A stretch of 64,000 bases of DNA from Actinomyces respiraculi (GTDB taxonomy: Bacteria; Actinomycetota; Actinomycetes; Actinomycetales; Actinomycetaceae), in NCBI RefSeq assembly GCF_014595995.2, contig NZ_CP063989.1, forward strand, positions 2,666,001-2,730,000, read 5' to 3'. The notes beneath the pieces were generated by a model. That model was not told the origin of the DNA, made no database searches, and saw only the letters and a program-made list of their open reading frames with translations. Within the stretch, counting starts at the first letter, position 1. Every line of letters begins with the position of its first letter. Below are positions 8,598 to 16,209 of the stretch, piece by piece. A program made the translations under genes and the position numbers.

Positions 8598-10076
8598 TCA
8601 GGACTCGGCCTCCTCGACGGCGTGCTCGGCGACGGCCTCGGCCTCGTCACGGCTCAGGCCGTGGGCCAGGGCATCGGCCTGGGCGGCGCGCTTGACCTCG
8701 AGCTCGGCAGCGATCTCCGCCATCTTCTTGGTCGACAACTTCCAGAACAGGACCGGGATGATCGCCAGGAACGCCATGATCGCGGGCATGAGGTTGGCGG
8801 CGATGTTGATGCCGGTCATGACCTCGGCCGTCTGCTGCTGGGCGGCGCCGTCGTACCCAAACAACCCGACGATGTAGAGAGTGAGGGCACCACCGATGGC
8901 GGAGGCGAACTTCGTCGACAGGGAGACAGCCGCGTAGGAGGTGCCGTCGGCGCGGATGCCGGTCTTGTCCTCGTAGTAGTCCACTGCGTCAGGCACCATG
9001 GACAGGGCGATGGGGGCGGCGAATCCGGCGAGACCGTAGGCGAAGTGGAGGGCCGTCAGTACCGCCAACCCCTGCCCGTCGCCGATGAAGAAGATGGCCA
9101 GCAGGACTGCGCCTGAGCTGAACAGGGAGCCGATCAGCATGTTGCGCTTACCGAGCTTGAGAGCCAGCGGTGGCAGGAAGAACTGACCCGCCATGGTGCC
9201 CATCTGGAAAGCTGGCATCAGCGACGCCATGAGAAGCGGGTTCCCAAGGTAATCGCGGGCGTAGAACAGCATGACACCGATCCGCCCGAAGAGGCCGATG
9301 AGCATCATCAGCATGAACAGGAAAATGATGACGAGCTGACTGTTCGAGACCACGGCCTTGACGGTCTCGCGGAAGGAGACCTTCTGCTGCTCAGGCGTGA
9401 GGGTGATGCGCTCACGGACCCCGAAGCCGGTGATGAGGAACATCGGTAAGGTGACCAGACCGTAGATGGTCATCGTGATGAGGAACGAACGGCTGTCGAA
9501 GCCCTTGTCCTTTGCCGCCTCCGTCGCAACGAAGTACACGAGGAGGAACGGTGTCACCGTCTGAAGGAGGAGCGAGGCGATATTGCCTCCCTGAGAGCGG
9601 ATCCAGTTGAGGGTGAGGCGCTCACCGGAGTCGGTGGTCATGACACCGGCCAGCGAGCCATAGGACATGTTGGCCACCGTGTAGGCGAAGCAGATGAGGA
9701 CGTAGGTGACGCCCGCCCAAGCGATCTTCGCGCCCTGCCCGTCGAAGGGGCTGGTAAAGGTCAGGATCATGCAGATCGAGACGACCGGGGCGCCGAAGAT
9801 GACATAGGGGCGGAAGCGGCCCCAACGAGACGTGGTGCGCTCGGCGATGTAGCCGAAGCCGAGGTCCTGGATGCCGTCGAGGACGCGGGCGACGAGCAGG
9901 ATGTTCCCGGCTGCCACCGGGGCGATGAGCGCCACATCGGTGAAGAACGGGAGCAGGAACGTCCCCAGCGTGGACCAAATGAACTGGGATCCGAACTCGG
10001 CGAAGGCGAAGGAGATCTTCTCCCTGAGGGGTACCTGGCCGCCCTTCGTGGCGGGAGCCTCTGACTGGGTGGTCAT
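8598..10076 (-). CDS. GPH-family sugar:cation symporter
   Basis: A 492-residue, twelve-helix permease of the glycoside-pentoside-hexuronide:cation symporter family (MelB/XynP-like). The first segment has FAEFGSQFIW, and DGIQDLGFGYIAERTTSRWGR is the family's loop 2-3 motif. It probably imports the oligosaccharide used by the four hydrolases downstream on the same strand. The ATG at 10076 follows AAAGG. It is the first gene of the operon and divergent from a ROK regulator. The substrate is inferred from context (rhamnosides or xylosides). Confidence 0.88.
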   Translation of the reverse strand: MTTQSEAPATKGGQVPLREKISFAFAEFGSQFIWSTLGTFLLPFFTDVALIAPVAAGNILLVARVLDGIQDLGFGYIAERTTSRWGRFRPYVIFGAPVVSICMILTFTSPFDGQGAKIAWAGVTYVLICFAYTVANMSYGSLAGVMTTDSGERLTLNWIRSQGGNIASLLLQTVTPFLLVYFVATEAAKDKGFDSRSFLITMTIYGLVTLPMFLITGFGVRERITLTPEQQKVSFRETVKAVVSNSQLVIIFLFMLMMLIGLFGRIGVMLFYARDYLGNPLLMASLMPAFQMGTMAGQFFLPPLALKLGKRNMLIGSLFSSGAVLLAIFFIGDGQGLAVLTALHFAYGLAGFAAPIALSMVPDAVDYYEDKTGIRADGTSYAAVSLSTKFASAIGGALTLYIVGLFGYDGAAQQQTAEVMTGINIAANLMPAIMAFLAIIPVLFWKLSTKKMAEIAAELEVKRAAQADALAHGLSRDEAEAVAEHAVEEAES

Positions 10077-10130
10077 GACAGGCCTTTCTGTGTGCGATCT
10101 TCGGGCAGCTCTGCCCGGAACATCCGGGTC

Positions 10131-10241
10131 CTGACACCTGTGTCAGAACCCTCGCGTTCTGAACCTCAGTCAACGCAAGCAGACAGCGGATCGCCACGCC
10201 TCACCCTCGGCTTTTGCACCTGATGTGCATAAGAACAGGTG
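10131..10241. promoter_or_regulatory. Divergent control region with three palindromes
   Basis: The intergenic region between the symporter and the ROK gene has CTGACACCTGTGTCAG (10131-10146, perfect), AGAAC-N6-GTTCT (10145-10160, perfect) and CACCTG-N13-CAGGTG (10217-10241). They are plausible operators for the ROK repressor next door; no binding data can be read here. Confidence 0.5.
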
Positions 10242-10290
10242 AACTGGCGCATCTCCAGCACTCATAGGACCCAGGGCCTACCCCGGATCC

Positions 10291-10320
10291 TTCAAGGAAC
10301 CCTTCCTCGTTGGCTACACT
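10291..10320 (+). promoter_or_regulatory. Probable promoter of the ROK gene (leaderless)
   Basis: TTCAAG (10291), 18-bp spacer, TACACT (10315). The GTG start at 10327 lies six bases beyond the -10 and no Shine-Dalgarno is present, which fits leaderless transcription. Confidence 0.5.
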
Positions 10321-10326
10321 CCTCGC

Positions 10327-11673
10327 GTGACGACGCACGAGGACACTCCCGGACGCGCCGCAGGCGAAGAGGCCGCACCCATGCCCCACCGCCGTGCCCC
10401 GCGCCCACCGTCCTTCGTCCACGTCACCCAGCTCTCCGACCTCATCGCCCAGGCCCGCTCCTACCCGCAGGGCGTGGCCCGAGCCGACCTCGTCGAGTCC
10501 CTGTCCATGGGGCGCAACGCCGTCGACCGGCGCCTGAGGACCGCCGTCGAGATGGGCCTGCTCGTACCGGCCGGGCGCGGCGTGTCCACCGGCGGGCGCG
10601 CCCCCGAGATGTGGCGATTCAACCCCGACGCCGCCACGATCCTCACCCTGTCCGTGTCCTACCGCCGGACGACGGCCGCGCTCATGAGCATCGGCGGCCA
10701 TGTGCTCGAGCGCGTCACCTGGGACGCCGGGCTCCTCGACGAGCCCGCCCAGGTGCTCGCTGACGCCGTCGGACACCTGACCACCCTGCGCTCCGCCCGC
10801 CCGGACCTGCCCCCGCCGTGGGGCGTCGGTGTCGGCCTGCCCACACCCGTCGACTTCCGCGACGGCAGCATCGTGCGCCCCGTGGCCGGCACCAACGGCC
10901 TCACCAGCTGGACCGGTCTGCCACTGCGCCGCACACTCGCCGAAGCCCTCCAGTTGTCCGTGTGGGTCGACGACGAGGTCAACCTCATGGCCCTGGCCGC
11001 AGCCTCACGCGTAGGCGCACCCAAGGACCTGCTCTACATCCGCTTCTCCCTGGGACTGGGCATGGGCATCGTCTCCTCCGGGCAGGTGCACCGCGGGGCG
11101 GGCGCTGCCTCCGGCGAGATCGCCCACATCCAGATGGCCGGGGCGAGCGGGCCATCGTGCCGCTGCGGCCGACGGGGCTGCCTGGAGACTGTCGTCTCCG
11201 GCGGCGCGATGGAGCAGGCCGCCTCCACGCCGCAGGCGCTGAAAACCTCCTCCTACCTGCGTGCGGTCATGAGCAAGCAGAACGAGATCCGCGACATCGA
11301 CGTCTTTCGCGGCGTCGCCCAGGGCGATCGGGTCTGCGTGCGCATCGCGACGGAGGCGGCCGACCGCCTTGCCATCGTTCTGGCGGTCGTGACGACGACG
11401 TACAACCCCGGCGAGATCGTGCTGGGCGGTGACGTTACGGCGTCGGGGCAGCTCTTCGCTCAGGTCGTCGGCCAGGCGCTGCGCCGACGGGTGCTGCCTT
11501 CAACGTCGGAACGCCTGCGCATCCGGATGGGCGACCCGGACGACGCCCTCATCGGCGCCTGTCGCCTGGCCGCCGACCGCCTCCTGTCCCCTCACGTCAT
11601 GCACACCTGGCTCGCCCACGGCTCACCGGTCGGCGTCGACGAGCTCGTCACCCACAAGCGCCAGGACGCCTGA
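10327..11673 (+). CDS. ROK-family transcriptional regulator
   Basis: 448 residues: an N-terminal winged helix (~35-95, with a TGGRAP-type linker seen as STGGRAPEMW) and a ROK sugar-kinase fold. The zinc site CRCGRRGCLE and the HRGAGAASGEIAHI signature are intact. It is probably a repressor of the divergent symporter-hydrolase operon that responds to a sugar or sugar phosphate. The GTG start is supported by a nearby -10; an in-frame ATG at 10381 is the alternative. Confidence 0.85.
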   Translation: MTTHEDTPGRAAGEEAAPMPHRRAPRPPSFVHVTQLSDLIAQARSYPQGVARADLVESLSMGRNAVDRRLRTAVEMGLLVPAGRGVSTGGRAPEMWRFNPDAATILTLSVSYRRTTAALMSIGGHVLERVTWDAGLLDEPAQVLADAVGHLTTLRSARPDLPPPWGVGVGLPTPVDFRDGSIVRPVAGTNGLTSWTGLPLRRTLAEALQLSVWVDDEVNLMALAAASRVGAPKDLLYIRFSLGLGMGIVSSGQVHRGAGAASGEIAHIQMAGASGPSCRCGRRGCLETVVSGGAMEQAASTPQALKTSSYLRAVMSKQNEIRDIDVFRGVAQGDRVCVRIATEAADRLAIVLAVVTTTYNPGEIVLGGDVTASGQLFAQVVGQALRRRVLPSTSERLRIRMGDPDDALIGACRLAADRLLSPHVMHTWLAHGSPVGVDELVTHKRQDA

Positions 11674-11700
11674 AGCTGCACCCACCACCGCACTCACACC

Positions 11701-11775
11701 GTCCCACCACTGTCCTCACAAGGCAGTCCCACCACCGCCCTCACGAGACGGCCCCACCACTGACCTCACAAGGTT
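11701..11775. repeat. Three 25-bp imperfect tandem repeats
   Basis: Units start at 11701, 11726 and 11751, each beginning with (G/C)CCCCACCAC-like sequence and containing CCTCAC. They follow the ROK gene and run into the palindrome upstream of the toxin-antitoxin module. The whole stretch 11674-11854 has no gene. Confidence 0.7.
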
Positions 11776-11826
11776 GCACTCATCTCACAGCTTTGCACAC
11801 GTGCACAGCCGTGAGACCGGTGCAAC
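11773..11826. repeat. Imperfect palindrome, copy 1, upstream of MNT/HEPN
   Basis: A 54-base interrupted palindrome (GTTGCAC...GTGCAAC ends, TCTCAC/GTGAGA inside). Bases 11762-11794 are identical over 33 bases to 12573-12605 on the other side of the module. It may act as an operator for the toxin-antitoxin genes starting 29 bases downstream. Confidence 0.75.
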
Positions 11827-11854
11827 TGTGTGAGTCCGCTGGTACCCTCGCACC

Positions 11855-12160
11855 ATGTCGGCTACGCTCCCACTGGATCGCGTGGCGCTCGCCGAGGTGT
11901 GCGAACGCCACGGTGTGGTGCGGCTCCGGCTGTTCGGCTCCGCGACCGACAACTCCTTCAACCCGGCCACCAGTGACCTCGACTTCCTGGTCGACTTCGG
12001 CCCGGATGCGCGTCGTGGGATCGCGCCCGTGCTCGCCCTCCAGAAGGAGCTCGAGCGCATCTCGAGGCGGCGCGTCGATCTGGTGGAGTCACGAGCCATA
12101 CGCAATCCCTACTTTGCGAGTCGCGCGCTCGCCGAGGCAGTCGACGTCTATGCATCCTGA
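11855..12160 (+). CDS. mntA: MntA-type nucleotidyltransferase antitoxin
   Basis: A 101-residue minimal nucleotidyltransferase. The LFGSA motif (Gly28-Ser29) and SDLDFLVDF (Asp41, Asp43) form the metal-binding GS-Xn-DxD active site. In MntA/HepT systems this protein AMPylates the HEPN toxin and neutralises it. It overlaps the HEPN gene by 11 bases, so the two are translationally coupled. The upstream palindrome suggests self-regulation. Confidence 0.85.
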   Translation: MSATLPLDRVALAEVCERHGVVRLRLFGSATDNSFNPATSDLDFLVDFGPDARRGIAPVLALQKELERISRRRVDLVESRAIRNPYFASRALAEAVDVYAS

Positions 12161-12515
12161 CTCGGCAGCACTCCTCTGGGACGCGCGCTCAGCCGCTACG
12201 GCGATCTCTCACTTCATCGCCGGAGTTGATCGGTCGGACTACCTCGAGGATGCCCTCCGCCGCCGCGCGGTCGAACGCGAGTTCGAGATTGCCGGCGAGG
12301 CATTGGGCAGACTCCGCCACATCGATCCGAGCACTGCTGCTCGCGTCCCGCGACTGGCAGAAGCCGTGGGGATGCGCAACATTCTGATCCACGGCTACGC
12401 CACAGTGGTTGACGAGAGGGTCTACGACACAGCCGTGTCCGACATCCCGGACCTGATCGACGCCCTCACCCTCCTCTTGGCGGAGGCGGGCTCCGCGACT
12501 CCGCCCACATCCTGA
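12150..12515 (+). CDS. hepT: HepT-type HEPN RNase toxin
   Basis: A 121-residue all-helical HEPN protein. The catalytic R-X4-H motif with trailing Tyr is present as RNILIHGY (Arg76-His81-Tyr83), where MntA normally adds AMP. The family are RNases that halt growth, and some pairs protect against phage. The start at 12150 lies inside the antitoxin gene in another frame; it matches the family N-terminus (short leader, then LLWDARSAA). Confidence 0.85.
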   Translation: MHPDSAALLWDARSAATAISHFIAGVDRSDYLEDALRRRAVEREFEIAGEALGRLRHIDPSTAARVPRLAEAVGMRNILIHGYATVVDERVYDTAVSDIPDLIDALTLLLAEAGSATPPTS

Positions 12516-12580
12516 ACCACCGCCGACCTCAGCCGACGCCGACCCCAGCCACCGCCGACCTCAGCCACCGCCGACCTCAC

Positions 12581-12640
12581 AAGGTTGCACTCATCTCACA
12601 GCTTTTCACGCGTGCAAAGCTGTGAGATGAGTGCAACCTT
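12581..12640. repeat. Near-perfect 60-bp palindrome, copy 2, downstream of MNT/HEPN
   Basis: Arms 12581-12605 and 12616-12640 are perfect 25-base complements around a 10-base loop whose centre (CACGCGTG) is itself palindromic. It could terminate transcription on both strands. The preceding bases 12516-12580 hold three short repeats of an ACCGCCGACCTCAGCC type and no gene. Confidence 0.9.
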
Positions 12641-12650
12641 GGGTGATGGC

Positions 12651-12734
12651 GGGCCGGAGGGGCGGGCACCCGGGCCGGAGGGGCAGGTACCCGGGCCGGA
12701 GGGGCAGGTACCCGGGCCGGAGGGGCAGGCGCGG
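12651..12734. repeat. 21-bp tandem repeat, four units
   Basis: Units begin at 12651, 12672, 12693 and 12714, each GGGCCGGAGGGGC followed by variable RGGYACCC. The array abuts the stop of the convergent GH35 gene. Confidence 0.85.
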
Positions 12735-12737
12735 CGC

Positions 12738-14327
12738 TCAGCCGCGGCGCAGCACCCTCAGGCGCACCGCGCCCAGCGAGTCGGGCGGCAGCAGGTTGAG
12801 CCGCTCGTCCCCGTTGAGGTTGCGCCCGGCAACCCAGGCGCCGTCAACGTAGGCGCCCTCCCATGCGTCGTCGATCTCGACGAGCGAGCCGTCCGCCCCC
12901 TCGACCTCGAACATGAGCCCCTGGCCGATGGCGAGCAGCTCGTCACCGCCGAGGTCGACGAGCACGGCCGTGGCTCGCGTGTCCGCCGGGGAGGTGACGA
13001 GCGCGTCACCCACGGACTCGCTCGGGGCCTCGGCGGCCTCGGTGCGCACGGCGACGCCCGCGTCGAGGAACATCGCCTTGAGCACGTCCATGCTGCCGCG
13101 CAGCGTCCACCTCAGCCCACCCAGCTCGACAACGGCGCTCTCGCCGGACTCCAGCAGCACGGGGCGCACGCGCCCCTCGCGCTGGGCGGCGCGGATGACC
13201 TCGCCCGCCCCACCGAGGAGGCGGTAGGCGGCGGCCAGCTGTCCGTCGGTGCGCACGTCGTCGACGCCGAAGACGCTGAAGGCGACGGCGCCCGATCCCA
13301 GCGCCCAGAACAGGTTGCCGACCGCCAGGCGCGACTCCGGCACGACCAGCGCGTTGTCGCCGCGGACGTAGGGGGCCAGCGCGGTCTTGACGTCGTCGAC
13401 GTAGACGTCCGGGCCGAGGAAGGCGAGCGCGGGCGCCAGCGCCCTCCACACGTCGACCTGGCCGCCGACGGGGCCGCCGGACGGGTACTGGCCGGGCAGG
13501 TCCTGGCCGGGCTGCGGGCCGAGCCAGGCGTTGGCGTAGTACGTCACGTCCAGGCGCTCGGCCCCGGCCGCCGCCAGCTCACCGCAGTAGGCGGCGAAGC
13601 CCGCCGCCATGAAGGTCTCCTCGGCCCAGGCGTCCTGGCCGAAGAGCTCGGCCCACGTGCCCGCGGAGCGGGACCCGTGCTCGCGCCACAGGCGCGCGGC
13701 GGTCCCCCGAGCGTCGGGGTGGGCGGCCAGCCAATCGGTGAGGGTCGTCGGCACCTGCGCCGCCCAGGCGGCGTTGGCGACGGCGCTGTGGTCTCGTCCG
13801 GCTCCGAGCAGGCCGGTCTCGTTCTCGACCTGGAGCATGACGAGCGGGCCGCCGTCGGCCTGCGCGGCGCCGGTGGAGGCCAGGTGCGCCGTCAGGGCCT
13901 CGAAGGCGCGGCGGTCGGCGGCGCGCAGCTCGGCGGAGAAGACGGACAGGACCGGCGTCCCGGGGCGGGAGAAGGCGCTCGGGCCGGCGCTCGCCGCTCC
14001 GAGCTCGGCGCGCGGGAAGCGCGAGGCATCCGCACGCACCCAGCGGGGGGCGTAGGTGGAGGCGGCGTTCTTGTAGGCGCCGAACCACAGCAGGGTGAGG
14101 GCGAGCCCGCGCTCGCGCGCCATGTCGACGAGCGGGTCGACGCCGCTGAAGTCGTAGACGCCCTCCTCCGGCTCGACGAGGTGCCAGGAGACGGTGGCCG
14201 TCACGGCGTTGCCGCCGAGCGCGACCACCCGGTCGAAGACCTCCCGGGCCCGGGCGAGGTCGGAGGACGTGGAGTTGTGGAGCTGGCCGCCGAGCAGGAG
14301 CCCTGGGGTCGCGGGGGTGCAGGACAT
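12738..14327 (-). CDS. GH35-type beta-galactosidase with DUF5597-like C-terminus
   Basis: A 529-residue TIM-barrel glycosidase. LLGGQLHNS starts the barrel; LQVENETG (~residues 164-171) has the acid/base Glu and ALVVPESR (~341-348) the nucleophile Glu, as in GH35/GH42-clan beta-galactosidases. The C-terminal third resembles the DUF5597 beta domain. AAGGA precedes ATG 14327. It is 116 bases downstream of the deglycosidase beta-subunit gene, separated by a long hairpin, so it may be transcribed with that pair or separately. There is no signal peptide. Confidence 0.8.
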   Translation of the reverse strand: MSCTPATPGLLLGGQLHNSTSSDLARAREVFDRVVALGGNAVTATVSWHLVEPEEGVYDFSGVDPLVDMARERGLALTLLWFGAYKNAASTYAPRWVRADASRFPRAELGAASAGPSAFSRPGTPVLSVFSAELRAADRRAFEALTAHLASTGAAQADGGPLVMLQVENETGLLGAGRDHSAVANAAWAAQVPTTLTDWLAAHPDARGTAARLWREHGSRSAGTWAELFGQDAWAEETFMAAGFAAYCGELAAAGAERLDVTYYANAWLGPQPGQDLPGQYPSGGPVGGQVDVWRALAPALAFLGPDVYVDDVKTALAPYVRGDNALVVPESRLAVGNLFWALGSGAVAFSVFGVDDVRTDGQLAAAYRLLGGAGEVIRAAQREGRVRPVLLESGESAVVELGGLRWTLRGSMDVLKAMFLDAGVAVRTEAAEAPSESVGDALVTSPADTRATAVLVDLGGDELLAIGQGLMFEVEGADGSLVEIDDAWEGAYVDGAWVAGRNLNGDERLNLLPPDSLGAVRLRVLRRG

Positions 14328-14351
14328 GACATGTTCCTTTCAGGTGTGCGT

Positions 14352-14418
14352 GAGCCCCGAGCTTTCACGCTGAGACCTGACGAGAGGCCTCAGGTGTCGG
14401 CGTGAAAGCTCGGGGCTC
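14352..14418. repeat. Compound palindrome R1 (perfect 19-bp arms)
   Basis: GAGCCCCGAGCTTTCACGC (14352-14370) is exactly complementary to 14400-14418. The loop carries CTGAGACCTGACGAG, shared with repeat R2 near 37.9 kb, and a smaller inner palindrome. It may end transcription after the deglycosidase pair. Confidence 0.85.
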
Positions 14419-14443
14419 GGCGGTGGAGATGGAGGGGGAGGGC

Positions 14444-14839
14444 TCAGCCGATGGTGACCCTCCGGCGCATCTCGCCGGAGAAGGGGACGGGAATGTAGGC
14501 GACGCGTGCGGACACGCGCAGCAGGACCTCGTGGTCACCCGGGGCAAGGCCGCCGGGGGCCAGGACGCGCACGGTGGCCTCGTCCTCGTACTCCCAGCGG
14601 AAGGTTGTCACCGTCTCCATCTCGGCCAGGGTCCACCAGTGCTCACCGCCGTCGGCGGTGAAGCGGATGTCCTCGCGCGGGACCGCGGTGCCATCAACCT
14701 CGACCTCGACGTCGTGGACCATCGACAGGGGGATGCCGCGGTAGTAGGGGATGCGGGTGCGCATCTCGTAGCCGATGACCTTGCCGTCAACCTCGACATT
14801 GGAGAGGGAGCCCTCGGTGAAGATGTAGCCGTCGAACAT
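14444..14839 (-). CDS. Probable C-glycoside deglycosidase beta subunit (DUF6379-like)
   Basis: A 131-residue all-beta protein without signal peptide. The N-terminus (MFDGYIFTEGSL) and the DVEVEVDG/ EHWWTLAEME blocks match the small beta subunit (DUF6379 type) of bacterial C-glycoside deglycosidases (DgpB/CarC-like), which binds and activates the TIM-barrel alpha subunit. The size (130-150 residues usual) fits. Its gene starts 15 bases after the alpha gene, the same arrangement as known pairs. The identification rests on family recall and context; structure comparison would settle it. Confidence 0.7.
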   Translation of the reverse strand: MFDGYIFTEGSLSNVEVDGKVIGYEMRTRIPYYRGIPLSMVHDVEVEVDGTAVPREDIRFTADGGEHWWTLAEMETVTTFRWEYEDEATVRVLAPGGLAPGDHEVLLRVSARVAYIPVPFSGEMRRRVTIG

Positions 14840-14854
14840 GCTTCCTTCTCGCTT

Positions 14855-15880
14855 TCAGTTGAGGCCGTCGTTGAGGTGCGCGCGCATCATGGCCTGGTGC
14901 TTGGCGACCTGCTCGATGTCGTGGATGGGCTCGCCGGGCAGGGCGAAGCGCTGGCCCTCGTACTCGGAGCAGACGAAGCCGTCCCAGCCGATCCGGTTGA
15001 GGCGCTCGAAGACGCGCCCGTAGTCGATCGAGTACTCCTCGCCCTCGTCCGTGACCTCCCAGAACTTGCCGTGGAAGGACTTGATGTAGGGGGCGAACTC
15101 GTCGAGGGTGTCGAGGCTCGTGTTCTCGTAGCCGGTCGACATCATGCAGTAGAAGCGGTCCTGGAAGTGCTTGAAGTGGCGGGTCAGCTCCTCCGGGAAC
15201 ATGTAGTCGTCCGGGTTGTCCGGGTGACGGGGGAAGAACTGGCGCGGGTCCGTGCCCGAGGCGAAGATGTCGTCGATGTAGGCGACGACGTCGTCGTTGA
15301 CCCCCAGGGCCTGCTGGAAGTAGCGGGTTGACACACGCGGGTGCCGCTGGCAGTAGATGCCGAAGTCGACGACGAGGCCCACAAGCGGGTGCTTGACGGT
15401 CTTCATCTCCTCGATCCAGGCGGCGGTCAGCGGGTGGTCGAAGCTCATGCCGGCGTGGACCTCGACGGCCAGGGCGACGTCGAGCTTCTCCGCCAGGGGC
15501 AGCACGCGGCGGATGACGCCGGGGTCCGTCTGGGACACGACGCGCACGAGGTGGAAGCCGAGGCGGTGGGTCAGGCGCAGGTCCGCGGCCAGCAGCTCGC
15601 ACTGCTCCTCGAGGGTGAGCCAGCGGTTCTTGTACAGCGAGGAGTTGATGAAGATGTCGTTGGCGACGCGCGTCAGGCCAGAGCGGTCAAGCGAGGCGTT
15701 GAAGGCGTCGATGGTCTCGTCGGTGGCGCGGGCGGCGCCGCGCACCATCTGGTCGGAGAGGATCTCCACGCCCTGCGTGCCGGTGGCGGCGACGGCGTCG
15801 AGCACGCCGTCCACCCCGAGGCCTCCACGGCCGTAGGCGTCCTGGAGCGAGTACAGCGACACGCCCGTCTTGATGGCCAT
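14855..15880 (-). CDS. Probable C-glycoside deglycosidase alpha subunit (AP-endonuclease-2 TIM barrel)
   Basis: A 341-residue xylose-isomerase-like TIM barrel. Candidate metal ligands are Glu140 (VEVHAG), Asp172 (VVDFGIY), His270 (SFHGKFWEV) and Glu306 or Glu308 (CSEYEGQ), the E-D-H-E set expected for Mn-dependent epimerases and C-glycoside deglycosidases. Paired with the DUF6379-like gene 15 bases downstream, it probably cleaves the C-C bond of 3-keto C-glycosides such as oxidised flavonoid C-glucosides. The required glycoside 3-oxidoreductase is not in this window. If the pairing is wrong, a generic sugar epimerase/isomerase is the alternative. ATG 15880 is preceded by a GAAGGGACG-type site. 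Confidence 0.7.
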   Translation of the reverse strand: MAIKTGVSLYSLQDAYGRGGLGVDGVLDAVAATGTQGVEILSDQMVRGAARATDETIDAFNASLDRSGLTRVANDIFINSSLYKNRWLTLEEQCELLAADLRLTHRLGFHLVRVVSQTDPGVIRRVLPLAEKLDVALAVEVHAGMSFDHPLTAAWIEEMKTVKHPLVGLVVDFGIYCQRHPRVSTRYFQQALGVNDDVVAYIDDIFASGTDPRQFFPRHPDNPDDYMFPEELTRHFKHFQDRFYCMMSTGYENTSLDTLDEFAPYIKSFHGKFWEVTDEGEEYSIDYGRVFERLNRIGWDGFVCSEYEGQRFALPGEPIHDIEQVAKHQAMMRAHLNDGLN

Positions 15881-16054
15881 GAAACCGTCCCTTCGTCGGA
15901 GCTCCCCCGTCCTTGGGGGATCGTGCGGCCGGCAGACCCACGGGCAGGATGGCCCGTGCGTGGTAGCCGCGGCTGCCGGGATGTTGTCGGGTGACGTCCC
16001 CGGGCTGCGTTGAGGTTATGACGACGGCGAGGACCGAACCAGGCCTGGACGCAC

Positions 16055-16160
16055 CACTTATGCATGTTAAGTGCATATGTGGCGCGGGCGGGGCAGGCGG
16101 AACACGGACATCGTCGGACTTGTGCACGATCACCGCTGAAGCACGCCCGGGCCATACAAT
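16055..16160 (+). promoter_or_regulatory. Divergent control region: palindrome and -10 box
   Basis: CACTTA-N7-TAAGTG (16055-16073), overlapped by ATGCA/TGCAT, lies between the deglycosidase operon and the ROK gene and is a candidate ROK operator. TACAAT (16155-16160) is a good -10 for the ROK gene, whose start is 50 bases on; no clear -35 is seen. Confidence 0.45.
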
Positions 16161-16209
16161 CGGGTCGGCGCTCACTCGCCGCCTCATCCACCGCACGACG
16201 GGCACTGAC

